In this document: piece after piece, positions 8,419 to 17,239 of the stretch
Numbering within the stretch: position 1 is the first letter of the stretch
Layout of the letters: each line of letters opens with the position of its first letter
Assembly: GCA_902168205.1 (NCBI GenBank)
Contig: CABHOK010000001.1
Span: 1 to 64,000, forward strand
Length of the DNA: 64,000 nucleotides
Source of the DNA: an uncultured Chitinophaga sp.
GTDB lineage: Bacteria > Bacteroidota > Bacteroidia > Cytophagales > Cyclobacteriaceae
Reading direction: 5' to 3'
Notes under the pieces: model-generated
The model's database searches: none
Told to the model about the DNA's origin: nothing
What the model saw: the letters and a program-made list of their open reading frames with translations, nothing else
Translations under genes and position numbers: made by a program

Positions 8419-9036
8419 ATGATTCTTGGTTACGTTGTTACAGGGCCCGACAATGACAGTTATATGTTGGATGGTGTAAATCTTTCCGAAGCAGAAATTT
8501 GTCATGCATGCGGGCTGTTGCTGAATTTTGAATATCACAATCCTGACCTCAAACTAAGACGAGCTACATTTGATCTCAGTCATTGTTACGACCTGGGCAT
8601 TATTGTCTCATTGAGGTTAAAAGAGTTCTGCATACGTCATGATTATACCGGCATTCGGTTTAGCGACTTTCGTGCTTTACAGAATAACTATCAGCTTTTT
8701 ATCGACAACAAGATTGAACTGGATGTTGTAAAACGAAAAATTCAATTCATTAAAAAATGTAAACACTGTCACCGGTATAAGGAAGTGATTGGAGCAACGC
8801 CTGCTTTTCTGAAAAACGAAGAACCTATACCCAATGGCTTCTTTGCATCCGATCTGCTCTTTGGAAGCGACAACAGTAAAAATCCGATAATGATAGTCGG
8901 AAGTGAAACGCGGGAGAAACTTCAAACCGAAAGAATAAAAGGATTATGGTTCGAGCCTATATATACCTTTGCGCATTGGAATACCAACCTTAAACCTAAA
9001 CCTGCTGAACCAAAGAAGTGGTATCAATTCTGGTAG
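8419..9036 (+). CDS. Hypothetical protein with two Cys pairs, possibly immunity-type
   Basis: A 205-residue protein from ATG 8419 (frame open to GTG 8383). Two cysteine pairs, CHAC near residue 28 and CKHC near residue 116, could bind zinc. The C-terminal half has the pattern PIMIVGSETREKL, then IKGLWFEPI, which looks like the end of DUF1629/Imm11-type immunity proteins of polymorphic toxin systems. That similarity is from pattern memory only. The protein is probably cytoplasmic (no signal peptide). It sits 12 bp before the YCII gene, so the two may be cotranscribed. Confidence 0.6.
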   Translation: MILGYVVTGPDNDSYMLDGVNLSEAEICHACGLLLNFEYHNPDLKLRRATFDLSHCYDLGIIVSLRLKEFCIRHDYTGIRFSDFRALQNNYQLFIDNKIELDVVKRKIQFIKKCKHCHRYKEVIGATPAFLKNEEPIPNGFFASDLLFGSDNSKNPIMIVGSETREKLQTERIKGLWFEPIYTFAHWNTNLKPKPAEPKKWYQFW

Positions 9037-9048
9037 CTTATCAACATT

Positions 9049-9345
9049 ATGAATAAAAAATACTATACCCTGTACCTGTTACCTACACGTTCCGATTTTG
9101 CTGCAACGATGACTGAACAAGAGCGCGAGATCATGTTAAAGCATGTCGCTTACTGGACTGATCAAATGAATAAAGGCGTAGCAATTGTATTCGGCCCCGT
9201 GTTTGATCCGAAAGAAACCTATGGTCTTGGCATTGTTGCTGTAGACGATGAAGCGCAGGTAAAAGAACTCATTGCGAATGATCCTGCCTCTCAGATAAAT
9301 CGTTATGAGTATCATCCCATGCATGCTATTGTGGCAACCAAGTAG
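9049..9345 (+). CDS. YCII-related domain protein
   Basis: A 98-residue single-domain protein of the YCII family (PF03795), a ferredoxin-like fold with a putative His/Asp active-site pair. The family pattern is seen: LKHVAYWTDQMNKG, GPVFDP, a glycine-rich GLGIVAVDD strand, then IANDPAS and the final strand YEYHPMHAI. Family members include small hydrolases and dehalogenase-like enzymes and the subunits fused to sigma factors, so the reaction is not known. It starts 12 bp after the preceding gene. Confidence 0.85.
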   Translation: MNKKYYTLYLLPTRSDFAATMTEQEREIMLKHVAYWTDQMNKGVAIVFGPVFDPKETYGLGIVAVDDEAQVKELIANDPASQINRYEYHPMHAIVATK

Positions 9346-9470
9346 CGATCACAACAAACCTATATTTCATTATGCATAGAGGTGGCGGTATAATACGTGT
9401 TGCCTGAACGCGCTGCATTCTCTATCTTCAGCGTTTGTTAAAATAAACCTTGAAGAAAAATATCACCATC

Positions 9471-10424
9471 ATGTTAAAAAACAAGTTTGCAGCTTGCTGC
9501 ATCTTATTTTCGGCTTGCGTCATAAATGTATATGCGCAACCCTTTCAAACCTACGAACAAACTATTCCCGGCACGGAAGTAAAATTCAAAATGGTAGCTA
9601 TACCGGCCGGATCGTTTACTATAGGAAGTACACCAGGCGACAACCGGAAAGAGCAGGATGAAACTCCGCAGAAAAAAGTAGAACTCTCCGCTTTCTGGAT
9701 GGAAGAACACGAAGTAACATTTGCCGAGTGGGATGCTTTCTTCAAGAATATGGATATACCGCAGACAAAAGCTATCGCTGTTGATGCTGTATCACGTCCT
9801 ACAGCACAATATATAGACCTGACGTGGGGCATGGGGCGCGATCCGAAACAACCTGCCAACAGCATGAGTCAGCAGGCGGGTATCATGTATTGCAAATGGC
9901 TCTTTGATCAAACCGGATTTTTCTATCGCTTACCCACAGAAGCTGAATGGGAATATGCATGTCGCGCAGGCAGTAGCAACACCGTTAGCAACGATCCGAA
10001 AGCCTTGCAGGAATATGGATTCTTCAAGGCAAACAGCGGCAGTAAATATCATAAAGTAATGCAGCTTAAGCCCAATGCTTTCGGACTCTACGATATGCTC
10101 GGTAATTTAAGTGAGTGGACCGTTGATCAATACGATCCTGCTGCCTATGAAAAATTATCGGACGGAGCTAAAAATCCATCGACACCGCCAGCCGGTAAAT
10201 ACCCCCGTGTGGCACGGGGTGGATCATACCTGGATGACCCCGAAGTACTGCGTTGCACGAATCGTATTTCTTCAAGTGCAGAATGGAACAAGCGCGATCC
10301 GCAAATACCCAAGAGCCGCTGGTGGTTAACCGATGGTATGTATATGGGATTCCGCATCGTACGCCCGTTGCAACAGCCATCGAAAGAAGAAATTGAAAAA
10401 TTTTACGCATCCTATCTAAAATAG
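9471..10424 (+). CDS. Secreted FGE/sulfatase-modifying-factor domain protein
   Basis: A 317-residue protein with a signal peptide (residues 1-22, ending VYA-Q) and a C-type-lectin-like FGE-sulfatase domain (PF03781). Motifs are MVAIPAGSFTIGS, DETPQKKVELSAFWM, EHEVTFAEWDAF, YRLPTEAEWEYACRAGS, GLYDMLGNLSEW, RVARGGSY and the final YMGFRIVRP. True formylglycine-generating enzymes use two cysteines near the RGGSW motif. Here one, in VLRCTNR, is near the site, so an enzymatic role is doubtful and a structural or binding role (as in GldJ/GldK of gliding machinery) is possible. ATG 9471 was chosen over TTG 9450 for the cleaner signal peptide. An oxidoreductase gene follows 92 bp later on the same strand. 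Confidence 0.85.
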   Translation: MLKNKFAACCILFSACVINVYAQPFQTYEQTIPGTEVKFKMVAIPAGSFTIGSTPGDNRKEQDETPQKKVELSAFWMEEHEVTFAEWDAFFKNMDIPQTKAIAVDAVSRPTAQYIDLTWGMGRDPKQPANSMSQQAGIMYCKWLFDQTGFFYRLPTEAEWEYACRAGSSNTVSNDPKALQEYGFFKANSGSKYHKVMQLKPNAFGLYDMLGNLSEWTVDQYDPAAYEKLSDGAKNPSTPPAGKYPRVARGGSYLDDPEVLRCTNRISSSAEWNKRDPQIPKSRWWLTDGMYMGFRIVRPLQQPSKEEIEKFYASYLK

Positions 10425-10516
10425 TGATAAGCGGTTCAGGGAAATGCCCTTGTAAACTGTCTTTACTTATATAGGCGAACGTGTATATAATTTCCAGACG
10501 AAAAACATAAACCTCT

Positions 10517-11854
10517 ATGAAACCAACAGACCAGTCAACGATCAGCCGCAGAGATTTTGTAAAGAACTCTGCTATTGCCACCGGGGGATTAATGGCGATG
10601 CCATTTCTTTCCAACGCAGGATACTTTACTTCCATGGACAACACGATTAAAGTAGCGCTGATCGGCTGCGGAGGTCGTGGTACAGGTGCTGCTATGCAGG
10701 CATTGCTCACTAAGCAAAATGTAAAGCTGGTTGCGATGGCCGATGCTTTTCGCGATCGCCTGGATGATTGCTTCAATGCACTGACCGATGAGAACTCTGA
10801 CGAAGGAAATGTAAAAGCAAAAATTACTGTAACCGAAGAAACAAAATTTGTTGGCTTCGATGCATACAAAAAAGCTATACCGCTGGCAGATGTTGTGATT
10901 CTGGCAACACCTCCGGGCTTCCGTCCGATTCATTTTGCTGAGGCGATCAAGCAAGGCAAGCATGTATTTATGGAGAAGCCTGTAGCAACTGATCCTGCCG
11001 GTGTACAAAAAGTATTGGCTGCTGCTGCTGAAGCAAAAACTAAAAAACTGAATGTAGTAGTAGGCTTGCAGCGTCACTACCAGAATTCGTATCGCGAGCT
11101 ATATAAACGTGTGCAGGATGGTATGATCGGAGAGATTACTTCGGCACAAGCGTGGTGGAATAATGATGGTGTATGGGTAAAGATGCGCCAGCCCGGACAA
11201 ACTGAAATGGAATACCAGATGCGTAACTGGTATTATTTTAACTGGCTTTGTGGCGATCACATCAACGAGCAACATATCCATAACATCGATGTGGTAAACT
11301 GGTTTAAAGGTGCATACCCTGTTAGAGCGCAAGGTATGGGCGGACGTCAGGTGCGCACGGGTAAAGAATACGGTGAGATATTCGATCACCACTATGTAGA
11401 GTTCGAGTATGCAGATGGTTCTATACTCAACAGTCAGTGCCGTCACATCAAAGGCACGTATGCAAAAGTGGATGAGCTTTTAGTAGGCACGAAAGGCTCT
11501 GTTAAATGTGGTGCAGCCGAAATCAGCAGTAAAGGCAAGTCGCTATATAAGTATGATAAAAAGGGAGAGAACAACCCGTATCAAACGGAACACGATGAAC
11601 TCTTTGCAGCCGTTGCCAAAGGTGAGTATAAATTTGCTGATGCAGAGAATGGTGCGAAGTCTACCATGACGGCTATTATGGGACGACTGGCAACCTATAC
11701 CGGAGAAGTTATTGATTGGGACAAGGCTCTCAACTCGGGCATCAACATTATGCCATCCACATTTGCATGGGATGCGCAGCCTCCGATTAAACCGGATGCC
11801 AACGGATTTTATCCTGTAGCAACACCGGGCGTTACCAAATTCTCGATCTCGTAG
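10517..11854 (+). CDS. Tat-exported Gfo/Idh/MocA-family oxidoreductase
   Basis: A 445-residue protein with a twin-arginine signal (SRRDFVKNSAIATGG at residues 9-23), an N-terminal NAD(P)-binding Rossmann fold (KVALIGCGGRGTG, about residue 44), the family lysine in FMEKPVATDP (about residue 155), and a C-terminal substrate domain with HINEQHIHNIDV. Such proteins oxidise or reduce sugars and polyols. In Bacteroidota, exported members keep a tightly bound cofactor, and some act as glycosidases by an NAD-assisted route. It probably forms a unit with the upstream FGE-domain gene. A strong terminator follows at 11883. Confidence 0.93.
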   Translation: MKPTDQSTISRRDFVKNSAIATGGLMAMPFLSNAGYFTSMDNTIKVALIGCGGRGTGAAMQALLTKQNVKLVAMADAFRDRLDDCFNALTDENSDEGNVKAKITVTEETKFVGFDAYKKAIPLADVVILATPPGFRPIHFAEAIKQGKHVFMEKPVATDPAGVQKVLAAAAEAKTKKLNVVVGLQRHYQNSYRELYKRVQDGMIGEITSAQAWWNNDGVWVKMRQPGQTEMEYQMRNWYYFNWLCGDHINEQHIHNIDVVNWFKGAYPVRAQGMGGRQVRTGKEYGEIFDHHYVEFEYADGSILNSQCRHIKGTYAKVDELLVGTKGSVKCGAAEISSKGKSLYKYDKKGENNPYQTEHDELFAAVAKGEYKFADAENGAKSTMTAIMGRLATYTGEVIDWDKALNSGINIMPSTFAWDAQPPIKPDANGFYPVATPGVTKFSIS

Positions 11855-11882
11855 TGTTATAAGTTTATTCATATTCATTCCG

Positions 11883-11913
11883 AAAAGCCAGCCATGAACC
11901 GCTGGCTTTTTTG
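11883..11913 (+). terminator. Rho-independent terminator
   Basis: AAAAGCCAGC (11883-11892) pairs perfectly with GCTGGCTTTT (11901-11910) across an 8-base loop, and the run of T continues. It ends the transcript of the oxidoreductase gene and isolates plsC downstream. Confidence 0.85.
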
Positions 11914-11971
11914 TTCTTGCATCTTCTCTTAACTTTCAGAATTTTCGCAGAAAGTTTTTAATACCATCATC

Positions 11972-12715
11972 TTGAAAATCGTACAGACCATTCTTCTCAC
12001 CCTCTTCAAAGTGTGGGTATTCCTGGTGTTCACCGTTTTTATGATCCTGTATTTACCCGGCATCCTGATTCCGTTTATGCTGGGACAACGCTTTGGCAAC
12101 ATTGGTTATTTCTTTTTATGGCTCTGGTCGTGGACGTTCAGCATTCTCACGTTCATTCGCTACAAGTTCTACGGTCGTGAAAAATTCATAAAAGGAAAAT
12201 CATATATCTATGTAAGCAACCATACTTCGTTCCTGGATATTCCGGGGATACGTATGATCATCCCAGGCCAGTTCAGACCGCTTGCCAAAAAAGAGTTATT
12301 GAAGATTCCGGTATTCGGATGGATCGCGAAAGCAGCAACCATCATTGTAGATCGCTCAAGTCCGGAGAGTCGTAAGAAGAGTATAGATCGCCTGAAACAA
12401 TTTTTAAGACAAGGCATATCTATTCTGATCTTTGCAGAAGGAACACAAAATCGATCCAAAGAAGTGCTGCAGCCTTTTCATGATGGTGCTTTCCGTATAG
12501 CAATCGATACTCAACAACCTATACTTCCGATGGTAGTAATCGGAGCCGGACGACTGATGCCTCCCAGCACAATAAATCTGCGACCCGGAAAAATAAGAAT
12601 CTATGTAGGCGATGAAATTGAAACAGCCGGATTAACCAGTGCAGATATACCGGCTCTCAAGGAAAAAACTTTCAAGCAGATGGAAAGTCTGATAATTCGT
12701 AACTTGCAACAATAA
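11972..12715 (+). CDS. plsC: 1-acyl-sn-glycerol-3-phosphate acyltransferase (PlsC family)
   Basis: A 247-residue membrane-associated acyltransferase that transfers an acyl chain to lysophosphatidic acid in phospholipid synthesis. The HX4D catalytic motif is in NHTSFLD (about residue 83) and the phosphate-binding motif is FAEGTQNRS (about residue 155). Two N-terminal hydrophobic helices come before the catalytic domain. The start is read as TTG 11972 (MKIVQT), since no ATG is available before the first helix. It begins a two-gene unit with the small membrane protein 7 bp downstream. A lyso-ornithine or lysoglycine lipid substrate cannot be excluded. Confidence 0.88.
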   Translation: MKIVQTILLTLFKVWVFLVFTVFMILYLPGILIPFMLGQRFGNIGYFFLWLWSWTFSILTFIRYKFYGREKFIKGKSYIYVSNHTSFLDIPGIRMIIPGQFRPLAKKELLKIPVFGWIAKAATIIVDRSSPESRKKSIDRLKQFLRQGISILIFAEGTQNRSKEVLQPFHDGAFRIAIDTQQPILPMVVIGAGRLMPPSTINLRPGKIRIYVGDEIETAGLTSADIPALKEKTFKQMESLIIRNLQQ

Positions 12716-12722
12716 CTTATCT

Positions 12723-13229
12723 ATGAGCAAAACCTTTACCTCCAAACAATACTTCACACAACTCAACCTGATATACTTTGCGCAGGCAGGCGTCATGCTC
12801 ATTTTTACGGCAGTTGTTTTTGCGTTGGTATACTTTGGCAAGATGGCCACAAGCCAGAACGAGACTACGCAATTGTTTACCTACACGCTGGTACTCGTTG
12901 TTATAGCAGGGTTTTCAGCTGCACATTTCCTCTATAACTTTCAATTATCACGAATCGACCGTTCCCTGTCGTTACAAAAGAAGATGCCGAAGTATCTTGG
13001 TGTATTACTGGTGCGCTCGGCGTGTCTGGAGTTGCCCGGTTTGCTTGCTACAATTGTGTTTTTTATGACAGGTAATTTCTACCTGTTACTGATACCGATT
13101 TTTATAGCTGTAGTATTTTTCTTACTACGCCCCACGCCTGCTACCATTTCTGAAGACCTGAATCTGACTTCCGAAGAACGCAGATTACTGGATACACCCG
13201 ATGCTATTATAGCCGAGTCGGAAAAATAA
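12723..13229 (+). CDS. Hypothetical four-helix membrane protein
   Basis: A 168-residue protein with hydrophobic segments near residues 18-38, 54-72, 95-115 and 118-135, and a charged C-terminal tail (SEDLNLTSEERRLLDTPDA). I do not recognise a family. It follows plsC by 7 bp and is probably cotranscribed. It may be a membrane partner with no enzymatic motif. Convergent with the TonB receptor gene. Confidence 0.75.
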   Translation: MSKTFTSKQYFTQLNLIYFAQAGVMLIFTAVVFALVYFGKMATSQNETTQLFTYTLVLVVIAGFSAAHFLYNFQLSRIDRSLSLQKKMPKYLGVLLVRSACLELPGLLATIVFFMTGNFYLLLIPIFIAVVFFLLRPTPATISEDLNLTSEERRLLDTPDAIIAESEK

Positions 13230-13265
13230 TCCGACATAGTATATATTCAGAACTGTACTAAAAAG

Positions 13266-13307
13266 TAAATCCGGAAAGGCTGTATGACATTCACCTTATC
13301 CGGATTA
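13266..13307 (-). terminator. Terminator of the TonB receptor gene
   Basis: On the minus strand AATCCGG (13306-13300) pairs with CCGGATT (13274-13268), followed by TACTTTTTAG. It lies about 50 bp after the receptor's stop codon at 13357 and also separates the two convergent transcripts. Confidence 0.6.
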
Positions 13308-13356
13308 CCTCGTTGGAGCGAAAAATCTTTGTAAATACTTTCTTTCTACACTATAT

Positions 13357-15543
13357 CTAAATTTTTATCCCGACAGAACAATTCACCGAGCGTCCGTCAG
13401 ACGACCACACGCCTGGTCCGGGATAGAACGCAGGTCTCTTCGTGAAGTATTGTTTATCGGTAACGTTGTTCACATTAAACCGCACCATTAACTGGCTGGA
13501 TATACGCACAGACGTATTGATGTCCAGCAATCCGTACGAAGGCACCAGTCCAACCGCACCACTCTTCGAAGGCGTTCTTGTATTCAAAGCATCAGCATAG
13601 CTTTCCCCGGTATAGCTATACAGGAACGATATACTGGCTATTTTATACCGGGCTGTAAATCCATTGCGCGTAATTACCGATGGAACAGATTCTATTCGGT
13701 TACCCGATATATCGATATTATCACCTGTGTTGCTTCCTGATTTCACAAAGGCATCAACATACTCTGAACGAAACAAAGCTGTGGACGTAAACAATGTAAG
13801 CCCGGCATGCTCACCGGCACGAACACTATATTCCAGAAATATTTCAGCACCGCGCGTTATCGAGTTACCGATGTTGGTGCGATATATATAGGCTGTACCT
13901 GTTTCATTCTTCTCTTCGAGACTTCCGAGTCTGTTATCATACTTTAATTGAAAGAGACCTATATCCCAACGCAGGGCGTTCCATGTGCCGCGATAGCCTG
14001 CTTCCAAATTATAGCCGGTAGCGTCTTTCAAGTCTTTATCAACAACCTCGTATGTCGAGGCAGGAATAATATCCTTAAAAATTACGGGCCGATACGATTG
14101 TGTCCAACCTGCGTAGAATGCGTTACCTTTCCGTGTTATATACTCGGCATTGATTCCGAACAGTGGAAATTTATGATTGATAGACGTTGGCAAATTTCCA
14201 GGGTCATAGTAAGAAATGTTTCCACTCATATCTGATTTTCCTACCTCTAACCGCGCACCGGGCGTAATGGTTAAATTAGGGAGCACACGAAAACTATTCT
14301 CAACAAAGAGTGCTATATTTTTTGTTTTGAAATGAAGATCGCGTCCCCAGTTCGGATCGATCAACGTCAAGTCGAAATCAGTACCAGTGGTACCCTTCCC
14401 TAATTGCTGACGATGCAAATCATTATTAAACATCTGCACACCCGCTACAAATGCATTTTCAGTTTTACCCAGAGTATAGCGATGCAGCAGACGTAGCTCG
14501 CTGGTATAGCTGTTAAAATGATCAACATCAACCTGGCGCGATGTATAGTTTAGTGTAGTCGGATCGATAACATCTTTAACCGTAGCCAGCTTATCAAACT
14601 GAACACTATTACGTTCGCCCAATACAGCCGACACTACCCACGACAGTTGTGTGCGATCACCAAGTTTCCAATCCAGCGAAAGCGAAGGAACATATATTTC
14701 AGGATTGAAATAATTTCGCGAACGCGTTGATTGTTTCGGATCAGCATTAAACATACTATCGGTTAGCGGTCCAGGTATATGGTATACATAATTAGACCGC
14801 GCTACTTCTGCTTTAATAGTAACATTATCATTCGGAGCATACGCGAGCATTACCGATTGCGCATCAAAATCTGTATCGCTGTTATCGCGGTAACCGTCTG
14901 ACACACGCTTGTTATAATAAACATAGTACTGAAACCTGCCAACTGTTCCACTCAAAGCATTATAGGTACTCATCATACCAAAGGAGCCAATCGAATTTAT
15001 ACTTTCAAAGGTTACAGCCCGTACGGTATCAGGTACCTTCGAAACATAGTTCAGCATACCTCCAAACTGTGCGCCATACTGAAGTGAACCGGTGCCGCGT
15101 ATCAGTTCAATACGTTCCACTGCTTCTATCGGCATGCTATAGTGACTTGCCGGATAGCCATATATATCTGAGTTGGTAATGATACCATTCTTTCGAATAT
15201 TATACTCCCAGCCGCGATGCGGATCTAAACCACGCGTTGATATATTGGTTTGATTACCGGAACCATCCATATCATACACAAACACTCCGGGCACTTTGGA
15301 GAATACCTGTCTCGGAGTTTTTTCGGCAATGCTGAAGTTCATATTCTGAACATTGATCACTTCATTCTTTCTTCCGCTGTTCAGGAAGGTACCGCGTGCC
15401 GCAGGCATCCGTTCCATATCCAGGCGGTGTGATTGTATCGTAACTTCCTTCAGTTCGCGTGCTGCCGTTGAATCAACCTGTGCATATATACCAGGCGCTA
15501 CACCTAACAATACAATCAATATCGTGAGAATCTTAATTTTCAT
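13357..15543 (-). CDS. TonB-dependent outer-membrane receptor (FecA-like)
   Basis: A 728-residue outer-membrane receptor: signal peptide (residues 1-21, ending IYA-Q), a plug domain with ISTRGLDPHRGW and ERIELIRGTGSLQYGAQFGGMLN (about residues 105-175), and a beta-barrel rich in aromatic strands. It lacks the carboxypeptidase-regulatory domain of SusC proteins, which points to a siderophore or metal-chelate receptor of the Fe(III)-dicitrate type. It imports a substrate with energy from TonB. A hairpin with an oligo-U run lies directly before its start codon (15551-15587). It follows the haloperoxidase gene on the same strand. Confidence 0.9.
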   Translation of the reverse strand: MKIKILTILIVLLGVAPGIYAQVDSTAARELKEVTIQSHRLDMERMPAARGTFLNSGRKNEVINVQNMNFSIAEKTPRQVFSKVPGVFVYDMDGSGNQTNISTRGLDPHRGWEYNIRKNGIITNSDIYGYPASHYSMPIEAVERIELIRGTGSLQYGAQFGGMLNYVSKVPDTVRAVTFESINSIGSFGMMSTYNALSGTVGRFQYYVYYNKRVSDGYRDNSDTDFDAQSVMLAYAPNDNVTIKAEVARSNYVYHIPGPLTDSMFNADPKQSTRSRNYFNPEIYVPSLSLDWKLGDRTQLSWVVSAVLGERNSVQFDKLATVKDVIDPTTLNYTSRQVDVDHFNSYTSELRLLHRYTLGKTENAFVAGVQMFNNDLHRQQLGKGTTGTDFDLTLIDPNWGRDLHFKTKNIALFVENSFRVLPNLTITPGARLEVGKSDMSGNISYYDPGNLPTSINHKFPLFGINAEYITRKGNAFYAGWTQSYRPVIFKDIIPASTYEVVDKDLKDATGYNLEAGYRGTWNALRWDIGLFQLKYDNRLGSLEEKNETGTAYIYRTNIGNSITRGAEIFLEYSVRAGEHAGLTLFTSTALFRSEYVDAFVKSGSNTGDNIDISGNRIESVPSVITRNGFTARYKIASISFLYSYTGESYADALNTRTPSKSGAVGLVPSYGLLDINTSVRISSQLMVRFNVNNVTDKQYFTKRPAFYPGPGVWSSDGRSVNCSVGIKI

Positions 15544-15550
15544 AGAGATA

Positions 15551-15587
15551 AAAAAAAATCCGGGGGCGGAGCGAACACCTCCCGGAT
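15551..15587 (-). terminator. Terminator-like hairpin just before the TonB receptor start
   Basis: Minus strand: ATCCGGG (15586-15580) pairs with CCCGGAT (15565-15559), then a run of eight T (15558-15551), and 7 bases later the receptor's ATG at 15543. It could end the haloperoxidase transcript. Because the receptor's start follows at once, any receptor transcript from upstream must pass through it, so it may also act as an attenuator. Confidence 0.65.
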
Positions 15588-15636
15588 CTAGCCCAAATCA
15601 AAAATCTTTATCTACACTATATCTAACAATCAAATT

Positions 15637-17226
15637 TTATTCAGCACCATCGGTTTGCGCAAAGGCTACCGTAAAGCCACCTACGTTTTTACCTTGTTGT
15701 AAACCAACTTCTATATCCGAACGGTAATGTATGCCGGCATATAGCCTTGACGCAGAAGCTTCACTCGCTTCGCCATGGAAATAGTCGGTATGCGCGGGGA
15801 ACAAATACGAGAGCACGGTAGCTGCCGAACCGGAGAATGTTGAGTGGCCCGAAGTAAAGGCCGGGAAGTTTGGTACCCCCGTTCCCGTTTTAATGGATGC
15901 ATCCATCTGTGACGGGCGTGGGTTAAAATAATAGAACTTCGTTTCCCAGCAACAAACTGCAGCATCGTGCAGTGCCATGTTCAACAAAGCAAATGCTCTT
16001 GCTGCACGTACTTCGCTATAGTTTGCATCGCGTATATATTCAGCTGCTATATCATTCCAGTGTCCGGGAGGTGTATAGGTACCGGCACCGTCAGCCCACT
16101 TGTGTACAATAGCCAGGCGCTCACGCGTCAGGTTATCAGCATACCATTTTACTTCATCAACTTCTTTCTTCATCTCGGCAGATGATGTTAACGGTGGCGG
16201 TGCCGGACGCCCCGCTGCAATTTGATCGGCTGTCATAGCCCATGCTTTTACTTTGCCAAATACCGGTAACATGGGAGGACGTTTCGGTGTCTCCAGACTG
16301 ATCCATGGTATTTCACCTTTTGCAGTAGCACCATCAGCCAATGATTGCCATAATGCTTTGTTACCACCGGCAGCTCCCATACCATCGCCACGAGCGCGTG
16401 TAACAAACAATGCTGCTACAGATTTACCCAATGCTAGTCCGGCAGTTATATCACTGGTTGACGCTTTGCCTGACCACAGTGCTGCATTACGTTGCTCAGC
16501 AGCTTTCAAAGTAATTTCTTCTACGGCAGCAGGGAAAAGTAATTTTAACATCTCTGCCGTTACTCCGGATAACACAGCATCGGATGAAGGATATGACGGA
16601 AGATCCGTTTCCGGCATAAGCGATTGTATACCCGAATCATTTTTATACGGTGATGGTCGGTCATACTGGTACATATAGTGCCATGCAGCTTTCAGTGCTT
16701 CATATTGTGCTACGCTTACATAGCTATAGGCACGTGCTGCATACGGAGGATTGGCAAACGGGAAATTAGGATCAGCAAATGGATTCTCGGCATCCGGTAC
16801 GGGATATGTATCATCCGCTTTCGGAGCGGGAGGTAAATTAAAGCGTGCTACTAATCCGCGGAGTATCTGGTTCCAGCGAAGCACTCCTCCGCCACTCCAA
16901 TACTCGATGATATCTTTTTGCTCTTTGGTAAGTTTGCTCTGGATATCTTTTATGGTTGCCAGTTCTGCTTTATAGGCATCAGAAGTTATATCCGCTGGCG
17001 GGTTGAAAACTTTAGGAGTTGAGTTCTCCACTATATTTACAATCTTTTCAGTAGTTATCGTATTGGCATCTATGGGTGTCCAATTGGCAGCATCTTCATC
17101 CAGGCTCGCCGGCTGCAGTGGCGTAAGCGTTTCACTCAGTGCAATTTCTTTATCACAGCTCGTTACTATACCGAGTACAAATGCAAAAGCAAAAAATGCG
17201 GTTATGTATATATTCCGGTTTTTCAT
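15637..17226 (-). CDS. Vanadium-dependent haloperoxidase / PAP2-superfamily lipoprotein
   Basis: A 529-residue protein from ATG 17226 (frame open to 17256). The N-terminus is a lipoprotein signal ending GIVTSC. The C-terminal third holds the vanadate/phosphate pocket shared by vanadium haloperoxidases and PAP2 phosphatases: FNPRPSQMD, then PAFTSGHSTFSG, then RLYAGIHYRSDIEVG (the SRx5Hx3D motif with S, R, H and D). The N-terminal part contains helical repeats, as in bacterial haloperoxidases. It may oxidise halides or act as an acid phosphatase in the periplasm. It starts 13 bp after the upstream outer-membrane gene, so the two are one operon. Confidence 0.85.
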   Translation of the reverse strand: MKNRNIYITAFFAFAFVLGIVTSCDKEIALSETLTPLQPASLDEDAANWTPIDANTITTEKIVNIVENSTPKVFNPPADITSDAYKAELATIKDIQSKLTKEQKDIIEYWSGGGVLRWNQILRGLVARFNLPPAPKADDTYPVPDAENPFADPNFPFANPPYAARAYSYVSVAQYEALKAAWHYMYQYDRPSPYKNDSGIQSLMPETDLPSYPSSDAVLSGVTAEMLKLLFPAAVEEITLKAAEQRNAALWSGKASTSDITAGLALGKSVAALFVTRARGDGMGAAGGNKALWQSLADGATAKGEIPWISLETPKRPPMLPVFGKVKAWAMTADQIAAGRPAPPPLTSSAEMKKEVDEVKWYADNLTRERLAIVHKWADGAGTYTPPGHWNDIAAEYIRDANYSEVRAARAFALLNMALHDAAVCCWETKFYYFNPRPSQMDASIKTGTGVPNFPAFTSGHSTFSGSAATVLSYLFPAHTDYFHGEASEASASRLYAGIHYRSDIEVGLQQGKNVGGFTVAFAQTDGAE

Positions 17227-17239
17227 ATATAGGTATAGA

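Noticed and set aside
9471-10424. Calling the FGE-domain protein a sulfatase-maturation enzyme
   Set aside because: The cysteine pair needed for formylglycine formation is not present at the expected site, and no sulfatase gene is nearby.
10168-10869. A 233-residue minus-strand frame overlapping the end of the FGE-domain gene and the start of the oxidoreductase gene
   Set aside because: It is antisense to two well-supported genes whose motifs are intact, and its own sequence shows no family features.
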